NCBI GenBank assembly: GCA_020638735.1
Contig: JACKHZ010000008.1
Coordinates: forward strand, 558,001-622,000
Origin: Planctomycetota bacterium
GTDB lineage: Bacteria > Planctomycetota > UBA1135 > UBA2386
Reading direction: 5' to 3'
Length of the DNA stretch: 64,000 bases
This document shows, one piece after another, positions 43,371 through 51,975 of the stretch (position 1 is its first letter; each line of letters starts with the position of its first letter). The translations under genes were made by a program, and so were the position numbers. The notes beneath the pieces are model-generated. The model was not told the origin of the DNA, did not search any database, and saw nothing but the letters and a program-made list of their open reading frames with translations.

Positions 43371-45413
43371 GTGCCGCGCATCGCGCTCGCCGCCACCGTC
43401 CTGTTCGCGTCCCTGCTGTCCGCCCAGCAGCCGACCCAGATGCCGGGTCAGATGCCGGTCCAGATGCCGGTCCAGATGCCACTGCGCGGCCAACTGCCCG
43501 CGATCGGCACCGTCGGCGACGCGCCGACGACCGACACGCTGACGATCGAGGTGCACGACGACGGCACGCTGACCGTCGGCGGGCTGCCGCTCAGCTACGA
43601 CGAGCTGGTGGTCAAGGTGCACGACATGGCAGCGGCGCTGCCCGGCGAGCCGGTCGGCGCGTGGAAGCCGAGCCGATTGAACGTGCTGATCCGCGCCGCC
43701 GAGGCGCTGCCGCTCGCTGCCGTGACGCAAGTCGTGCGCACCTGTGTCGGCAAGGACACCGCCGCACCGCGCGTGTTCTTCGGGGCAAGGCACGCCAGCG
43801 ACGGGCACGAGGGCGCGTTCGCCTGGTTCCTGCCCATGGACGACATCGGCCAGAAGGGCGTCGAACCCGGCAGCGACCACGACGAACTCCGCGTGCTGCT
43901 GCGCGGCGACATCGACGGCCAGCCGACCGGCCTGTGCAGCAAGCTCGCCTCGACGGCCAAGGGGCTCGACGACGCGAAGCGCCAACGCACCTGGGTGCTG
44001 GTCGACGCACCGGGCGACGCGCGCTGGGCGACGGTGCTGTCGGTGTTCGATGCGGCGGCTCGCGCCGGTCTCGGTGGCACCGATCTGCAGTCCGATCTTA
44101 CTCCCACCCAACACGCCAGCTGGGACGCCGCGGGCAGCCGCCACGACCTGCGCGCGCTGGTCGCCGCGGCGCCGGCAATCGAGCGCGTCGGTTGCCGCAT
44201 CGGCCCGGCGACGGTGTTCGATGCCATCGCTCCAGACGCCCCACAGCGAGCCTCCGGCAGGTTCGCCGGCTTCGCCACCCTGCGCCTGACGACGTTCGCG
44301 CCGCCGGCCGAAGCCGAAGAAGTCACCGAAGAGGTCGTCGTGTCCGCTGGCGTTGGCAAGGCCAGCGTCGACGGCCCCGCCGCCGCAGCGATCGCCGACG
44401 GCCTGCGCTGGCTGTGCATCCACCAGGACGAGGACGGCCGCTGGGACTGCGACCAGTTCATGAAGCACGACCACGCCCAGGAGATCTGCGACGGCCCTGG
44501 CGAGAAGGACCACGACGTCGGCGTGACCGGTCTCGCGCTGCTGGCGCTGCTCGCCGACGGCAACACGATGCGCACCGGCCCCTACAAGGACAACGTCAAG
44601 CGCGCCGTCGGCTGGTTGCGCAACAACCAACAACAGAACGGCCTGATCGGGCCCAACAGCTCGCACGACTACATCTACGGCCACGCGATCGCGACGCTCG
44701 CTCTCGCCGAGGCATACGGTCTGTCCGGCTCCAAGCTGCTGCAGCCGACGGTGCAGAACGCGATCAACTACCTCGAGACGCACCGCAACCCGTACGCGGT
44801 CTGGCGCTACCAGCCGCGCGACAACGACAACGACACCGCCGTCACCTCGTGGTGCCTGCACGCCTACAGCGCCGCCCGCGACTTCGATCTGCAGGTCAAC
44901 AAGCAGGCGTTCCAGATCGCCGAGGGCTGGCTCGACGAGATCACCGATCCGGCGACCGGCCACCACGGCTACACCAAGCGCGGCGAGCCGTCGTCGCGGC
45001 AGGCCGGGGACCACGCCCAGCGCTTCCCGGTCACCAAGAACGAAGCGCTGACCGGCACCGGCTTGTTCCTGCGCGCGCTGCTCGGCCAATCGCCGAAGTC
45101 GCCGGTCTGCAAGATGGCCGCCGACCTGGTCGTCACCAAGCTGCCGGAGTGGACGCCGGGCGAGGGCAACATCGACTTCTACGCGTGGTACTGGTGCTCG
45201 CTCGGCCTCTACCAGGTCGGCGGCGAACACTGGAAGAAGTGGCAGCCAGCGGTCACCAACGCGCTCCTGGCCGGCCAGAACAAGCGCGGCGTCGCCGCCG
45301 GTTCGTGGGATCCGATCGGCGTCTGGGGCGACGAAGGCGGCCGGGTCTACTCGACGGCGATGGCGACGATGACGCTGCAGACCAGCTATCGCTTCGCCCG
45401 CCTGCAACGCTGA
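43371..45413 (+). CDS. Secreted fusion of two ExbD-like domains and a terpenoid-cyclase-like toroid
   Basis: The 680-residue protein starts at a GTG with a signal peptide (PRIALAATVLFASLLSAQQ) and a QMP repeat linker. Two segments resemble the periplasmic domain of ExbD/TolR. One has LTIEVHDDGTLTVGGLPLSY with RLNVLIRAAEALPLAAVTQV (about residues 55-140). The other has ELRVLLRGDIDG with TWVLVDAPGDARWATVLSVF (about 172-240). From about residue 340 a toroid follows: LRWLCIHQDEDGRWDCDQF, then VGVTGLALLALLADGNT and WRYQPRDNDNDTAVTSWCLH. No enzyme motif is evident. The architecture suggests an envelope binding protein. It lies between the GH127 and beta-helix genes. Confidence 0.75.
   Translation: MPRIALAATVLFASLLSAQQPTQMPGQMPVQMPVQMPLRGQLPAIGTVGDAPTTDTLTIEVHDDGTLTVGGLPLSYDELVVKVHDMAAALPGEPVGAWKPSRLNVLIRAAEALPLAAVTQVVRTCVGKDTAAPRVFFGARHASDGHEGAFAWFLPMDDIGQKGVEPGSDHDELRVLLRGDIDGQPTGLCSKLASTAKGLDDAKRQRTWVLVDAPGDARWATVLSVFDAAARAGLGGTDLQSDLTPTQHASWDAAGSRHDLRALVAAAPAIERVGCRIGPATVFDAIAPDAPQRASGRFAGFATLRLTTFAPPAEAEEVTEEVVVSAGVGKASVDGPAAAAIADGLRWLCIHQDEDGRWDCDQFMKHDHAQEICDGPGEKDHDVGVTGLALLALLADGNTMRTGPYKDNVKRAVGWLRNNQQQNGLIGPNSSHDYIYGHAIATLALAEAYGLSGSKLLQPTVQNAINYLETHRNPYAVWRYQPRDNDNDTAVTSWCLHAYSAARDFDLQVNKQAFQIAEGWLDEITDPATGHHGYTKRGEPSSRQAGDHAQRFPVTKNEALTGTGLFLRALLGQSPKSPVCKMAADLVVTKLPEWTPGEGNIDFYAWYWCSLGLYQVGGEHWKKWQPAVTNALLAGQNKRGVAAGSWDPIGVWGDEGGRVYSTAMATMTLQTSYRFARLQR
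43438..43485 (+). repeat. Four tandem 12-base repeats inside the linker
   Basis: Four consecutive copies of CAGATGCCGGTC, with small changes in the first and last, encode the QMPG/QMPV/QMPV/QMPL linker of the ExbD-like/toroid protein. Being codon-sized, the repeat could vary in number without frameshift. Confidence 0.85.
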
Positions 45414-45443
45414 GGCGCAGGCGGTCGGCGGCCGTCCGGCTTC

Positions 45444-45471
45444 CGCACACCCGCCGCCGGCTCCGTGTGCG
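45444..45471 (+). terminator. Hairpin after the ExbD-like/toroid gene
   Basis: CGCACAC (45444-45450) and GTGTGCG (45465-45471) form a 7-bp stem with a 14-base loop, 30 bases after the stop codon. No T-rich tail follows. Confidence 0.3.
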
Positions 45472-45529
45472 CATTCCGGGCGGCGCGGGCCACGGCACGG
45501 CCGGGCTCACGGCTTGCTCCAGGGCCGGC

Positions 45530-46339
45530 ATGAAGACCTTCGGCCTGTCCCTGACCTCTCTCCTGTTCGTCGCCTTCTCCGCCTGCAACGGCGGCGGCGG
45601 CGGCGCTCCCGCCCAGACCGCCGCGGACGGCCGCCTGTCGACCAACCCGACCTTCGCCGGCGAACTGGGTGACGTGCAGCGCGCGATCAATGCCGCCGCC
45701 CCGGGCGAGACCGTGACGATCGGCGCCGGCACGTTCCGCGGCCGCCTGGTCGTCCACAAGAGCCTGACGCTGGTCGGCGCCGGCGCCGACACGATGTTGA
45801 CCGGCAACGCAGCGCTCGACGACGCGGTCATCGAGGTCGTCGGCACCAGCGACGTGATCGTCGCCGACCTCGTCGTCTCGGGCCCACACACGGGTCTCTG
45901 CGTGCGCAGCAGCTCGCAGGTGCTGGTGCGCGACGTCGTCGCCACCGGCAACGGTCACGAAGGCATCGACGTGCGCGGCAGCTCGCAGGTGACGCTGCTG
46001 CGCTGCACCGGCCTGCAGAACACCAGCGTCGGTCTGCGCGTTCGCGAGGCGAGCACGGACGTGCGGATCGACCAGTGCACGGCGCGCGACAACCAAGACC
46101 AGGGCATCGAGCTGCGCGGCAGTTCGGCGGTCACCGTGCAGGCCAGCACGTCCCGCGACAACCGCGGCGACGGCGTGCGCGTTCGCGACTCGAACGACAT
46201 CGACGTGCTCGACAGCGTGCTGATCGACAACCTCGAGTACGGCCTGCGCGCGATCGGCACGATCCTCGACATCTCCGCGGTGCGGGGCCAGAACCAGCTG
46301 ACCGGCAACGTCGAAGGCGACGTGCGCGTCGACGTCTGA
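45530..46339 (+). CDS. Lipoprotein with right-handed parallel beta-helix
   Basis: The 269-residue protein has a lipoprotein signal (MKTFGLSLTSLLFVAFSACN) and a Gly-rich linker. The repeated coils of a pectate-lyase-like beta-helix (NosD/PbH1 type) follow: DVIVADLVVSGPHTGLCVRS, VLVRDVVATGNGHEGIDVRG, VTLLRCTGLQNTSVGLRVRE, VRIDQCTARDNQDQGIELRG and VTVQASTSRDNRGDGVRVRD. The first strand VQRAINAAAPGETVTIGAG is the typical cap of DUF1565-like beta-helix proteins. It may bind or cleave polysaccharide; no catalytic set is evident. It converges on the GH43 gene. Confidence 0.85.
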   Translation: MKTFGLSLTSLLFVAFSACNGGGGGAPAQTAADGRLSTNPTFAGELGDVQRAINAAAPGETVTIGAGTFRGRLVVHKSLTLVGAGADTMLTGNAALDDAVIEVVGTSDVIVADLVVSGPHTGLCVRSSSQVLVRDVVATGNGHEGIDVRGSSQVTLLRCTGLQNTSVGLRVREASTDVRIDQCTARDNQDQGIELRGSSAVTVQASTSRDNRGDGVRVRDSNDIDVLDSVLIDNLEYGLRAIGTILDISAVRGQNQLTGNVEGDVRVDV

Positions 46340-46347
46340 CCTGCCGA

Positions 46348-46366
46348 GGCGGCGCTCAGAGCCGCC
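46348..46366. terminator. Hairpin between the convergent beta-helix and GH43 genes
   Basis: GGCGGC (46348-46353) and GCCGCC (46361-46366) form a stem with a 7-base loop. It overlaps the stop codon of the GH43 gene. No U tract is present. Confidence 0.38.
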
Positions 46367-47360
46367 GCGCCGGCACGCCTTCGAAGGTGATCTTCACCGG
46401 CAGGATGTGCCCGTCTGCGTCGAACTCCATCTTGTCGATGCAGGTCACGCGGTGGTTGCCGTCGGTCTCGCCGAGCGGCCGACGGTGGTAGACGATGTAG
46501 CTGTCGCCGACCTCGCCGTTCTCCCCCGGCAACAGGATCACCGAGTGATGCCCGGCGCCGGTCGCGACCTCGGGGTCCTGCTGCAGGATCTTGCCGATGC
46601 GCTCGAACGGGCCGAACGGCGAGTCGCCGATCGCGTACGCGACCGAGTAGTCGGGGCCGGTCCAGCCGCCCTCCGACCACATGAAGTAGTAGCGGCCGCC
46701 GCGCACGAACAGGATCGGGCCTTCGACGTAGCCTTCGGGCGTGATCTCCTTGAACGTCTCACCGTCGGCGAACGGCACGAAGCCGGTGAAGTCGGGCTTC
46801 AGCTTCGCGACGCAGCAGTGCCGCCAGCCGCCGTAGATCAGGTAGTCCTGGCCGTCGCCGTCGCGAAACACGAACTGGTCGATCGGCTGCGCGCCGTGGT
46901 GGAAGCGGTCGACCAGCGGCTCGCCGAGCAGGTCGACGAACGGCCCCTCCGGGCGGTCGGCGACGGCGACGCCGATGCCGCCGAGCTGCTCGTCGTTCTG
47001 GATGTCGTTGGCGGCGAAGAACAGGAAGTAGCGGCCGTCGCGCTCCACCACCGCCGGCGCCCACATCGCCCGCTTCGCCCACGACACGTCGGCCTTTCGC
47101 AGCACCTTCGGGTGGTAGTTCCAGTGCACCAGGTCCGGCGACGAGAACGCGTCGAGGTAGAGCTGGTCGTCGTAGCGCGCCGACGTCGTCGGGTAGATCC
47201 AATAGCGATCGCCGAACACCGCCGCCTCCGGATCGGCATACCAGCCGGGGAACAGCGGGTTGCCGGAGGTCTCGACACGACCCGGCGCCTGGACCGTGCC
47301 CGGTGACGCACCACACGCGGCGAACAACAACGGGCACGACAGCAACAGCGCCTTCGACAT
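46356..47360 (-). CDS. Glycoside hydrolase family 43 lipoprotein
   Basis: The 334-residue protein has a lipoprotein signal (MSKALLLSCPLLFAACGASP, Cys16). A five-bladed propeller of family GH43 follows, enzymes that cleave arabinofuranosyl or xylosyl linkages. The catalytic triad can be placed: general base Asp43 in PGWYADPEAAVFGDRYWIY, pKa modulator Asp161 in AQPIDQFVFRDGDGQDYLIY and general acid Glu213 in GYVEGPILFVRGGRYYFMWS. The likely substrate is arabinan or arabinoxylan, consistent with the GH127 gene nearby. CATGCT lies six bases before the ATG. Confidence 0.9.
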   Translation of the reverse strand: MSKALLLSCPLLFAACGASPGTVQAPGRVETSGNPLFPGWYADPEAAVFGDRYWIYPTTSARYDDQLYLDAFSSPDLVHWNYHPKVLRKADVSWAKRAMWAPAVVERDGRYFLFFAANDIQNDEQLGGIGVAVADRPEGPFVDLLGEPLVDRFHHGAQPIDQFVFRDGDGQDYLIYGGWRHCCVAKLKPDFTGFVPFADGETFKEITPEGYVEGPILFVRGGRYYFMWSEGGWTGPDYSVAYAIGDSPFGPFERIGKILQQDPEVATGAGHHSVILLPGENGEVGDSYIVYHRRPLGETDGNHRVTCIDKMEFDADGHILPVKITFEGVPARRL

Positions 47361-47372
47361 GCGCCGAGCATG
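47358..47372 (-). promoter_or_regulatory. Variant -10 box (CATGCT) of the GH43 gene
   Basis: On the minus strand CATGCT (47372-47367) is followed by six bases and ATG (47360). Confidence 0.35.
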
Positions 47373-47389
47373 CGCGAAGGCGCGCGGCG

Positions 47390-49552
47390 CTACCAGCCGA
47401 TCTGCAGGTCGAGCGCGTTGGTCAACAGCAGGTGGTGCGGCGCGGCGAGGTCCACCACCACGCCCTGACTGACCAGCAGCACGCCCACCAGCGCCGGGTT
47501 GGCGGGCAATGGCACCGAGTGCTGCGCTTCGCCGACCGCCGGCAGCGTGACCAGCGTCGAGCCGAAGCCGATCGTCGACGGATCGACCAGCACTTCGCCC
47601 GGCCCGCCGCCGACCCCGCCGAACGGCACCACTGCGCCGACCGGCGCGGCCGCCGTGCCGACCAGCCACAGCGTCGGTGACCCGGCACCCGCGGTGACGC
47701 CGGCCGGATCGTCGATGCCGACCGTCAGCAGCTCGCCGGGGCGCACCGCCGACAGCGCCGACAACCTGCACGGCGCCCGCGTCGGCTGCATCGGCAACCG
47801 CGTGCGCCAGTTCCACGCGGTGCTGTTGTCCTGCCGCGCCGCGAAGCCGCGGATCTGTGCGCCGAAGCGCGCGCCGGCGCCGTAGAGCTCGCAGGGATCC
47901 ACGGCGTCGATGCTGGTGATGGCGCCGCCGTAGCTGCCGACCACGTCGAACTGCTCGAGCCACTGCGAACCGTTCCAGAACCACGCCGAGCTGCCGCCGG
48001 CCCACAGCAGTCCGCCGCTGAGCGCGACCATGTCGCCGCCGCCCGGCGGGCCTGGCAACAGCGTCCAGCTGCTGCCGTTCCAGAGGACCATGAACGGCGT
48101 CACGACGGCGCCGACGGTCGCGGTGCCGGAGACGAAGACCTCGTTCGACGACAGGGCCTCGACGTCGTTCAGGCGGATGTAGCCGCTCGGCGTCGGAACC
48201 GTGACGTGCGTCCAGCCGCTGCCGTCGAAGTGGAACAGCACCGGCACGGTCGACGGCGGCGAACCGATCGCGCCCGCACCCCCCGCGACCCACACGTCGT
48301 CGCTGGCCGTCGAATCGATCGCGCTGAAGAACTGGTGGCCGACGCCGGTGACGATCGGCAGCAGCGTCTGCTCGAGGTCCTGGCCGTCGTAGTGCAGCAG
48401 CAGACCGGGCCGGATCGTGATCGGATTCGCCGTCGACTGGATGTCGAGCCAGTCGCCGACCATCCACACGTCGTCCGCGGCGATCGCTTCGATCGCGGTC
48501 ATCGTCGAGCCGCTGATGCCGCCACCGATGCCGGTGTTTGGCAGCGGCAGGTCGGCCGGCACCGTCCAGGTCTGGCCGTCGTAGTGCATCGCGAACACCT
48601 GCTGGCCGACCCAGCCGCCGGCGACCTGGATCTGGTAGGTGCCGCCGACCCACAGGTCGCTGCTGGACACGCCGTCGACGGCGTTGAGGTAGCAGTTGAT
48701 CAGTCCGGGCGTGCCCGGGCTCGGGCTCGGCACGATCTGGTAGCCGTGACCGTCCCAGTGCACCACGGTCGTGAACGAGTCGCTGTTGCCGGCGACCGTC
48801 ACCTGCGACTGGCCGACCGCCCACACGTCTTCGCGCGAGAACACCTTGATGTCGCGCAGCGTCGTGTGGCTGGAGCCGGGGTGATCCTCGACGGTCTGCG
48901 GCGACCACGTCACACACGCCGTCGCGGCCGTTCCGCCGCTGCCGGGCGGCAGCCCCCACAGGGTGAACGTGAGGTCGGCGTTCACCGGCGGGCTGCTCCA
49001 AGGATAGAGCTGCGGCACGTACCACTGATTGCTGCCGAGGCGGTCGCGCACGCGCAGACCCGACAACCGCGGCGCGCCGTAGCTGCTGACCCAGATCGAC
49101 CAGTAGCCGTCGCCGGCGAACGCCAGCTGCACCGAGACGAAGTGCCTGCCGGCGGCTGCGAACGGCAGCGGCAGGGTGACGTCGACGCCCTCGGGCCCCA
49201 GCGGATCGAACTGCAGGTCGCCGGTTCCGGCCGGCACGAACTGTTCGTACTGCAGCGCGCCGATGCTGCCGGTCGCGCCGTCGTAGAAGCGCACCCAGGC
49301 GCCGGTGACGGCCGGCGGCAGGCAGGATGTGCAGCCGTGCCCGCCGACGACGATGCGGGTGATCGTGCCGGTGACGTCGAAGTCGTCCGCCGCCTCGAAG
49401 TCGGCTGCGGGCTGGGTGCAGACCCGGCTGACGATCGTCGTGTAGTTGGACCAGGGGTTGGACCACAGGGTCTGCGACTGCGCCGGCAGCGTGCCGCACA
49501 GCGCGGCGGCGGCGACCAGGGCGGAGAGGGCGATTCTGGAGGGGATCGGGTT
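47390..49552 (-). CDS. Large secreted protein with propeller-like repeats and planctomycete C-terminal domain
   Basis: The 720-residue protein starts with a signal peptide (MNPIPSRIALSALVAAAALC, then GTLPAQ). The first 150 residues are a beta-sandwich (ADDFDVTGTITRIVVGGHGC). A propeller-like region follows, with repeated phrases such as VFSREDVWAVGQSQV, VSSSDLWVGGTYQIQV, IAADDVWMVGDWLDIQ, TASDDVWVAGGAGAIG and LSSNEVFVSGTATVG; each repeat has a DVWxxG core. The last 110 residues (GELLTVGIDDPAGV to VVVDLAAPHHLLLTNALDLQ) resemble the C-terminal domain of the di-haem peroxidase at 20584-22236. The function is unknown; surface exposure is likely. Confidence 0.8.
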   Translation of the reverse strand, partial: NPIPSRIALSALVAAAALCGTLPAQSQTLWSNPWSNYTTIVSRVCTQPAADFEAADDFDVTGTITRIVVGGHGCTSCLPPAVTGAWVRFYDGATGSIGALQYEQFVPAGTGDLQFDPLGPEGVDVTLPLPFAAAGRHFVSVQLAFAGDGYWSIWVSSYGAPRLSGLRVRDRLGSNQWYVPQLYPWSSPPVNADLTFTLWGLPPGSGGTAATACVTWSPQTVEDHPGSSHTTLRDIKVFSREDVWAVGQSQVTVAGNSDSFTTVVHWDGHGYQIVPSPSPGTPGLINCYLNAVDGVSSSDLWVGGTYQIQVAGGWVGQQVFAMHYDGQTWTVPADLPLPNTGIGGGISGSTMTAIEAIAADDVWMVGDWLDIQSTANPITIRPGLLLHYDGQDLEQTLLPIVTGVGHQFFSAIDSTASDDVWVAGGAGAIGSPPSTVPVLFHFDGSGWTHVTVPTPSGYIRLNDVEALSSNEVFVSGTATVGAVVTPFMVLWNGSSWTLLPGPPGGGDMVALSGGLLWAGGSSAWFWNGSQWLEQFDVVGSYGGAITSIDAVDPCELYGAGARFGAQIRGFAARQDNSTAWNWRTRLPMQPTRAPCRLSALSAVRPGELLTVGIDDPAGVTAGAGSPTLWLVGTAAAPVGAVVPFGGVGGGPGEVLVDPSTIGFGSTLVTLPAVGEAQHSVPLPANPALVGVLLVSQGVVVDLAAPHHLLLTNALDLQIGW

Positions 49553-49698
49553 CATGGCGGGTCGTCGCCGCGGAGCAGCCACCGTGCCACGCCGCGAACG
49601 GCCGGCCCGTGACCGCATCCGGGACACCGGGCGCCCGGGATCCGCACGCCGACGGGCGACTTTGCCGACTCCGTTCGCTAACGCCGCGACGCCTCGGG

Positions 49699-49713
49699 CA
49701 TCCTCTGCGCGTG
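49699..49713 (+). promoter_or_regulatory. Variant -10 box (CATCCT) of the Kelch lipoprotein gene
   Basis: CATCCT (49699-49704) is followed by six bases and GTG (49711). Confidence 0.35.
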
Positions 49714-50625
49714 CGCACTTCGTGGCTGTTGCTGTTCGCCGCGTGCTCGAACCCGACGCTCGGTCCACCTGTGACGCCCCGTGCGCTGCCGTCGCCCCGC
49801 CACGGCCACTGCGTCGAGCAGCTGCCGGACGGCAGCCTGTTGTGCTTCGGCGGCTTCGCCGACGCCTCCGCCGCGGACCGCGGCGCCCGCCAGACCTGGC
49901 GGCTCGCGCCTGGCGACGACACCTGGCAGCGCTGCGCGGACCTGGTGCACGAGCAGGCGTTCGGCGGTTCTGGGGTGGTCGACGGCGTCGTCTACGCAAT
50001 CGGCGAAGCCGTGCAGCGCTACGAGCCGGCGGCCGACCGCTGGCACGTCGTCGCCGCGCCGGGCGTGCTGCCCCGCTCGCACCTCGCGGCGTGCGCGCAC
50101 GACGGCGCGCTCTGGGTGCTCGCAGGCCTGCCGGCCAACGACACCGGCTTCTTCCGCGTCGATCTGCCCAGCGGCGTGATCACCGCGCTGCCGGCCCCGC
50201 CCGGCTGGAAGCACGGCGACCACCTGCCGTTCCTGTTCTCGCTCGGTGACGAACTGCACGCGCTCGGCGGCATGCGCAACGAGCCGTGGGGCGTCGTCGC
50301 CGACCACCACGTGCGACGCGATGGCCAGTGGGTCGCGCTGCATCCGGCGCCGCGGCCGTTGTGGGCCAAGTTCGGCGCTGGTGCGACGATCGCCCATGGC
50401 AAGGCGCAGCTGTGCTTCGACGAGAACGGCGGGCTCCGCCTCGACGCGGCGACGGGCTCGTTCACGCCGTGCGCCGCGCCGCCGGCGATGGTGGCGATGC
50501 CGGCCGCGGTGACGATCGGCGACGCCATCTGGTGGCTCGGCGGCATGCGCGTCGAAGGTCGCGCGCCGGTGCTGTGGCGCTACGACGTCGCCGCCGATCG
50601 CTGGCGCGACGAGACGCCGCGCTGA
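49711..50625 (+). CDS. Kelch-repeat lipoprotein
   Basis: The 304-residue protein starts at a GTG (VRTSWLLLFAACSNPT), giving a very short lipoprotein signal with Cys12. It has Kelch-type blades with paired glycines: RHGHCVEQLPDGSLLCFGGF, GGSGVVDGVVYAIGEAVQRY, HLAACAHDGALWVLAGL, FSLGDELHALGGMRNEPWG and VTIGDAIWWLGGMRVEGR. Such propellers usually bind proteins or sugars. There is no enzyme domain. It is divergent from the large secreted protein gene. Confidence 0.78.
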   Translation: MRTSWLLLFAACSNPTLGPPVTPRALPSPRHGHCVEQLPDGSLLCFGGFADASAADRGARQTWRLAPGDDTWQRCADLVHEQAFGGSGVVDGVVYAIGEAVQRYEPAADRWHVVAAPGVLPRSHLAACAHDGALWVLAGLPANDTGFFRVDLPSGVITALPAPPGWKHGDHLPFLFSLGDELHALGGMRNEPWGVVADHHVRRDGQWVALHPAPRPLWAKFGAGATIAHGKAQLCFDENGGLRLDAATGSFTPCAAPPAMVAMPAAVTIGDAIWWLGGMRVEGRAPVLWRYDVAADRWRDETPR

Positions 50626-50638
50626 TCAAGGCCACGGT

Positions 50639-51937
50639 TCACGCCGCGTCGTGGTGCCGTTCACCCTCGTGGATCAGCCCCTCGCTGCTGGCGACGATCG
50701 TCGCCACCGTCGCGTCGCCGGTGACGTTGAGTACCGTGCGGCACATGTCGAGCGGGCGATCGACGGCGAGGATCAGGCCGATGCCCTCCTCCGGCAGCCC
50801 GACCTGCTTCAACACGATCACCAGCATCACCATGCCGACACCGGGCACCGCGGCGGTGCCGATCGACGCCAGCGCCGCGGTCAGCACGATCGACAGCTGC
50901 TGGCCGAGGTCGAGTTCGACGCCGAGCGCGTTGGCGATGAACACCGCCGCGACGCCCTGGTAGAGCCCGGTGCCGTCCATGTTGATGGTCGCGCCGAGCG
51001 GCAGCACGAAGCTCGACACCTCCTCGTCGACGCCGATGCCCTGCTCGACGCAGCGGATCGTCACCGGCAGCGTCGCCGCGCTCGAGCTCGACGAGAACGC
51101 CAGCAGCTGCGCCGGCACCATCGCCTTGGCGTAGCGCCGCCACGGCACCTTCGTGAGCAGCTTGAGCAGCGCGGTGTAGACGATCAGGTAGTGCGCCAGC
51201 AGCGCGACCACGACCGTCGCCATGTAGCCGCCGAGGCTGCCGAGCAGGTCCTGCAGCTGCGCCGGGTCCTCACCGAGCTCGGCGACGGTCGCCGCGAGCA
51301 TCGCGAACACCCCGAGCGGCGCCAGCTTCATGATCAGCTGCACCATCTCGACGATCGCGTCGCTGAGCAGCTGGAACACCTTGACGACGTGCGCGGTCTG
51401 CGGGTTCTTGCGCGACAGCATCGTCAGCGCGATGCCGAGCATCAGCGAGAAGAACACGACCTGCAGCATCTGCGCGTCGGCGAGCGCGCCGAACGGGTTG
51501 GTCGGCACGATGCCGACCAGCTGGTCGACGATGCTGACGTCGGCCGCGTTCTGCGCCTTCTGCGCCGCCGCGTCGCCGTAGGTCTGCAGCAGCGCCTCGC
51601 GCGTCTCCACCGACAAGCCGCGCCCCGGTCCGAACAGGTTGACGACCACCAGCCCGATCGCGATCGCGACCGCCGTGGTGCCGAGGTAGAGCACGATCGA
51701 CTTGCCGCCGATGCGGCCGAGCTTCGACGAGTCGTCGAGGCTGGCGACGCCGGCGACGAGCGAGAACAGCACCAGCGGCACGGCGATCATCTTCAGCAGG
51801 TTGAGGAACAACCGGCCGATCGGCGCGACCCAGTCGGCGACGTGCCCGGCGTGGCCCGTGGCCGCGGCGACGTAGCCGTAGGCGACGCCGGCGACGAGGC
51901 CGATCAGGATCCACCAGTGCGTGGCGAGCTTCGGCAT
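50639..51937 (-). CDS. Dicarboxylate/amino acid:cation symporter (DAACS family)
   Basis: The 432-residue transporter of the GltP/DctA family imports glutamate, aspartate or C4-dicarboxylates with H+ or Na+. It has about eight helices and two re-entrant loops. Signatures are FLNLLKMIAVPLVLFSLVAG, the serine-rich hairpin AFSSSSSAATLPVTIRCVE, the cation-binding TINMDGTGLYQGVAAVF and AVDRPLDMCRTVLNVTGD. The last motif keeps the Asp, Arg and Asn of the substrate and ion sites. TAGGGT lies six bases before the ATG. It stands alone, without a two-component regulator nearby. Confidence 0.93.
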   Translation of the reverse strand: MPKLATHWWILIGLVAGVAYGYVAAATGHAGHVADWVAPIGRLFLNLLKMIAVPLVLFSLVAGVASLDDSSKLGRIGGKSIVLYLGTTAVAIAIGLVVVNLFGPGRGLSVETREALLQTYGDAAAQKAQNAADVSIVDQLVGIVPTNPFGALADAQMLQVVFFSLMLGIALTMLSRKNPQTAHVVKVFQLLSDAIVEMVQLIMKLAPLGVFAMLAATVAELGEDPAQLQDLLGSLGGYMATVVVALLAHYLIVYTALLKLLTKVPWRRYAKAMVPAQLLAFSSSSSAATLPVTIRCVEQGIGVDEEVSSFVLPLGATINMDGTGLYQGVAAVFIANALGVELDLGQQLSIVLTAALASIGTAAVPGVGMVMLVIVLKQVGLPEEGIGLILAVDRPLDMCRTVLNVTGDATVATIVASSEGLIHEGERHHDAA

Positions 51938-51949
51938 GGGGCCACCCTA
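51935..51949 (-). promoter_or_regulatory. Leaderless-type -10 box of the symporter gene
   Basis: On the minus strand TAGGGT (51949-51944) is followed by six bases and ATG (51937). No Shine-Dalgarno sequence is present. Confidence 0.5.
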
Positions 51950-51975
51950 GCGGCAGGGCGCGGCCATGTCGTGCT

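Noticed and set aside
43438..43485. Short tandem repeats as a CRISPR-like array
   Set aside because: The 12-base units have no spacers, lie in frame and encode a protein linker.
42032..46339. A 1435-codon rightward frame ending in the beta-helix lipoprotein
   Set aside because: Only the last 270 codons, from a lipoprotein signal at 45530, are protein-like. The rest is an off-frame reading of the GH127 and toroid genes.
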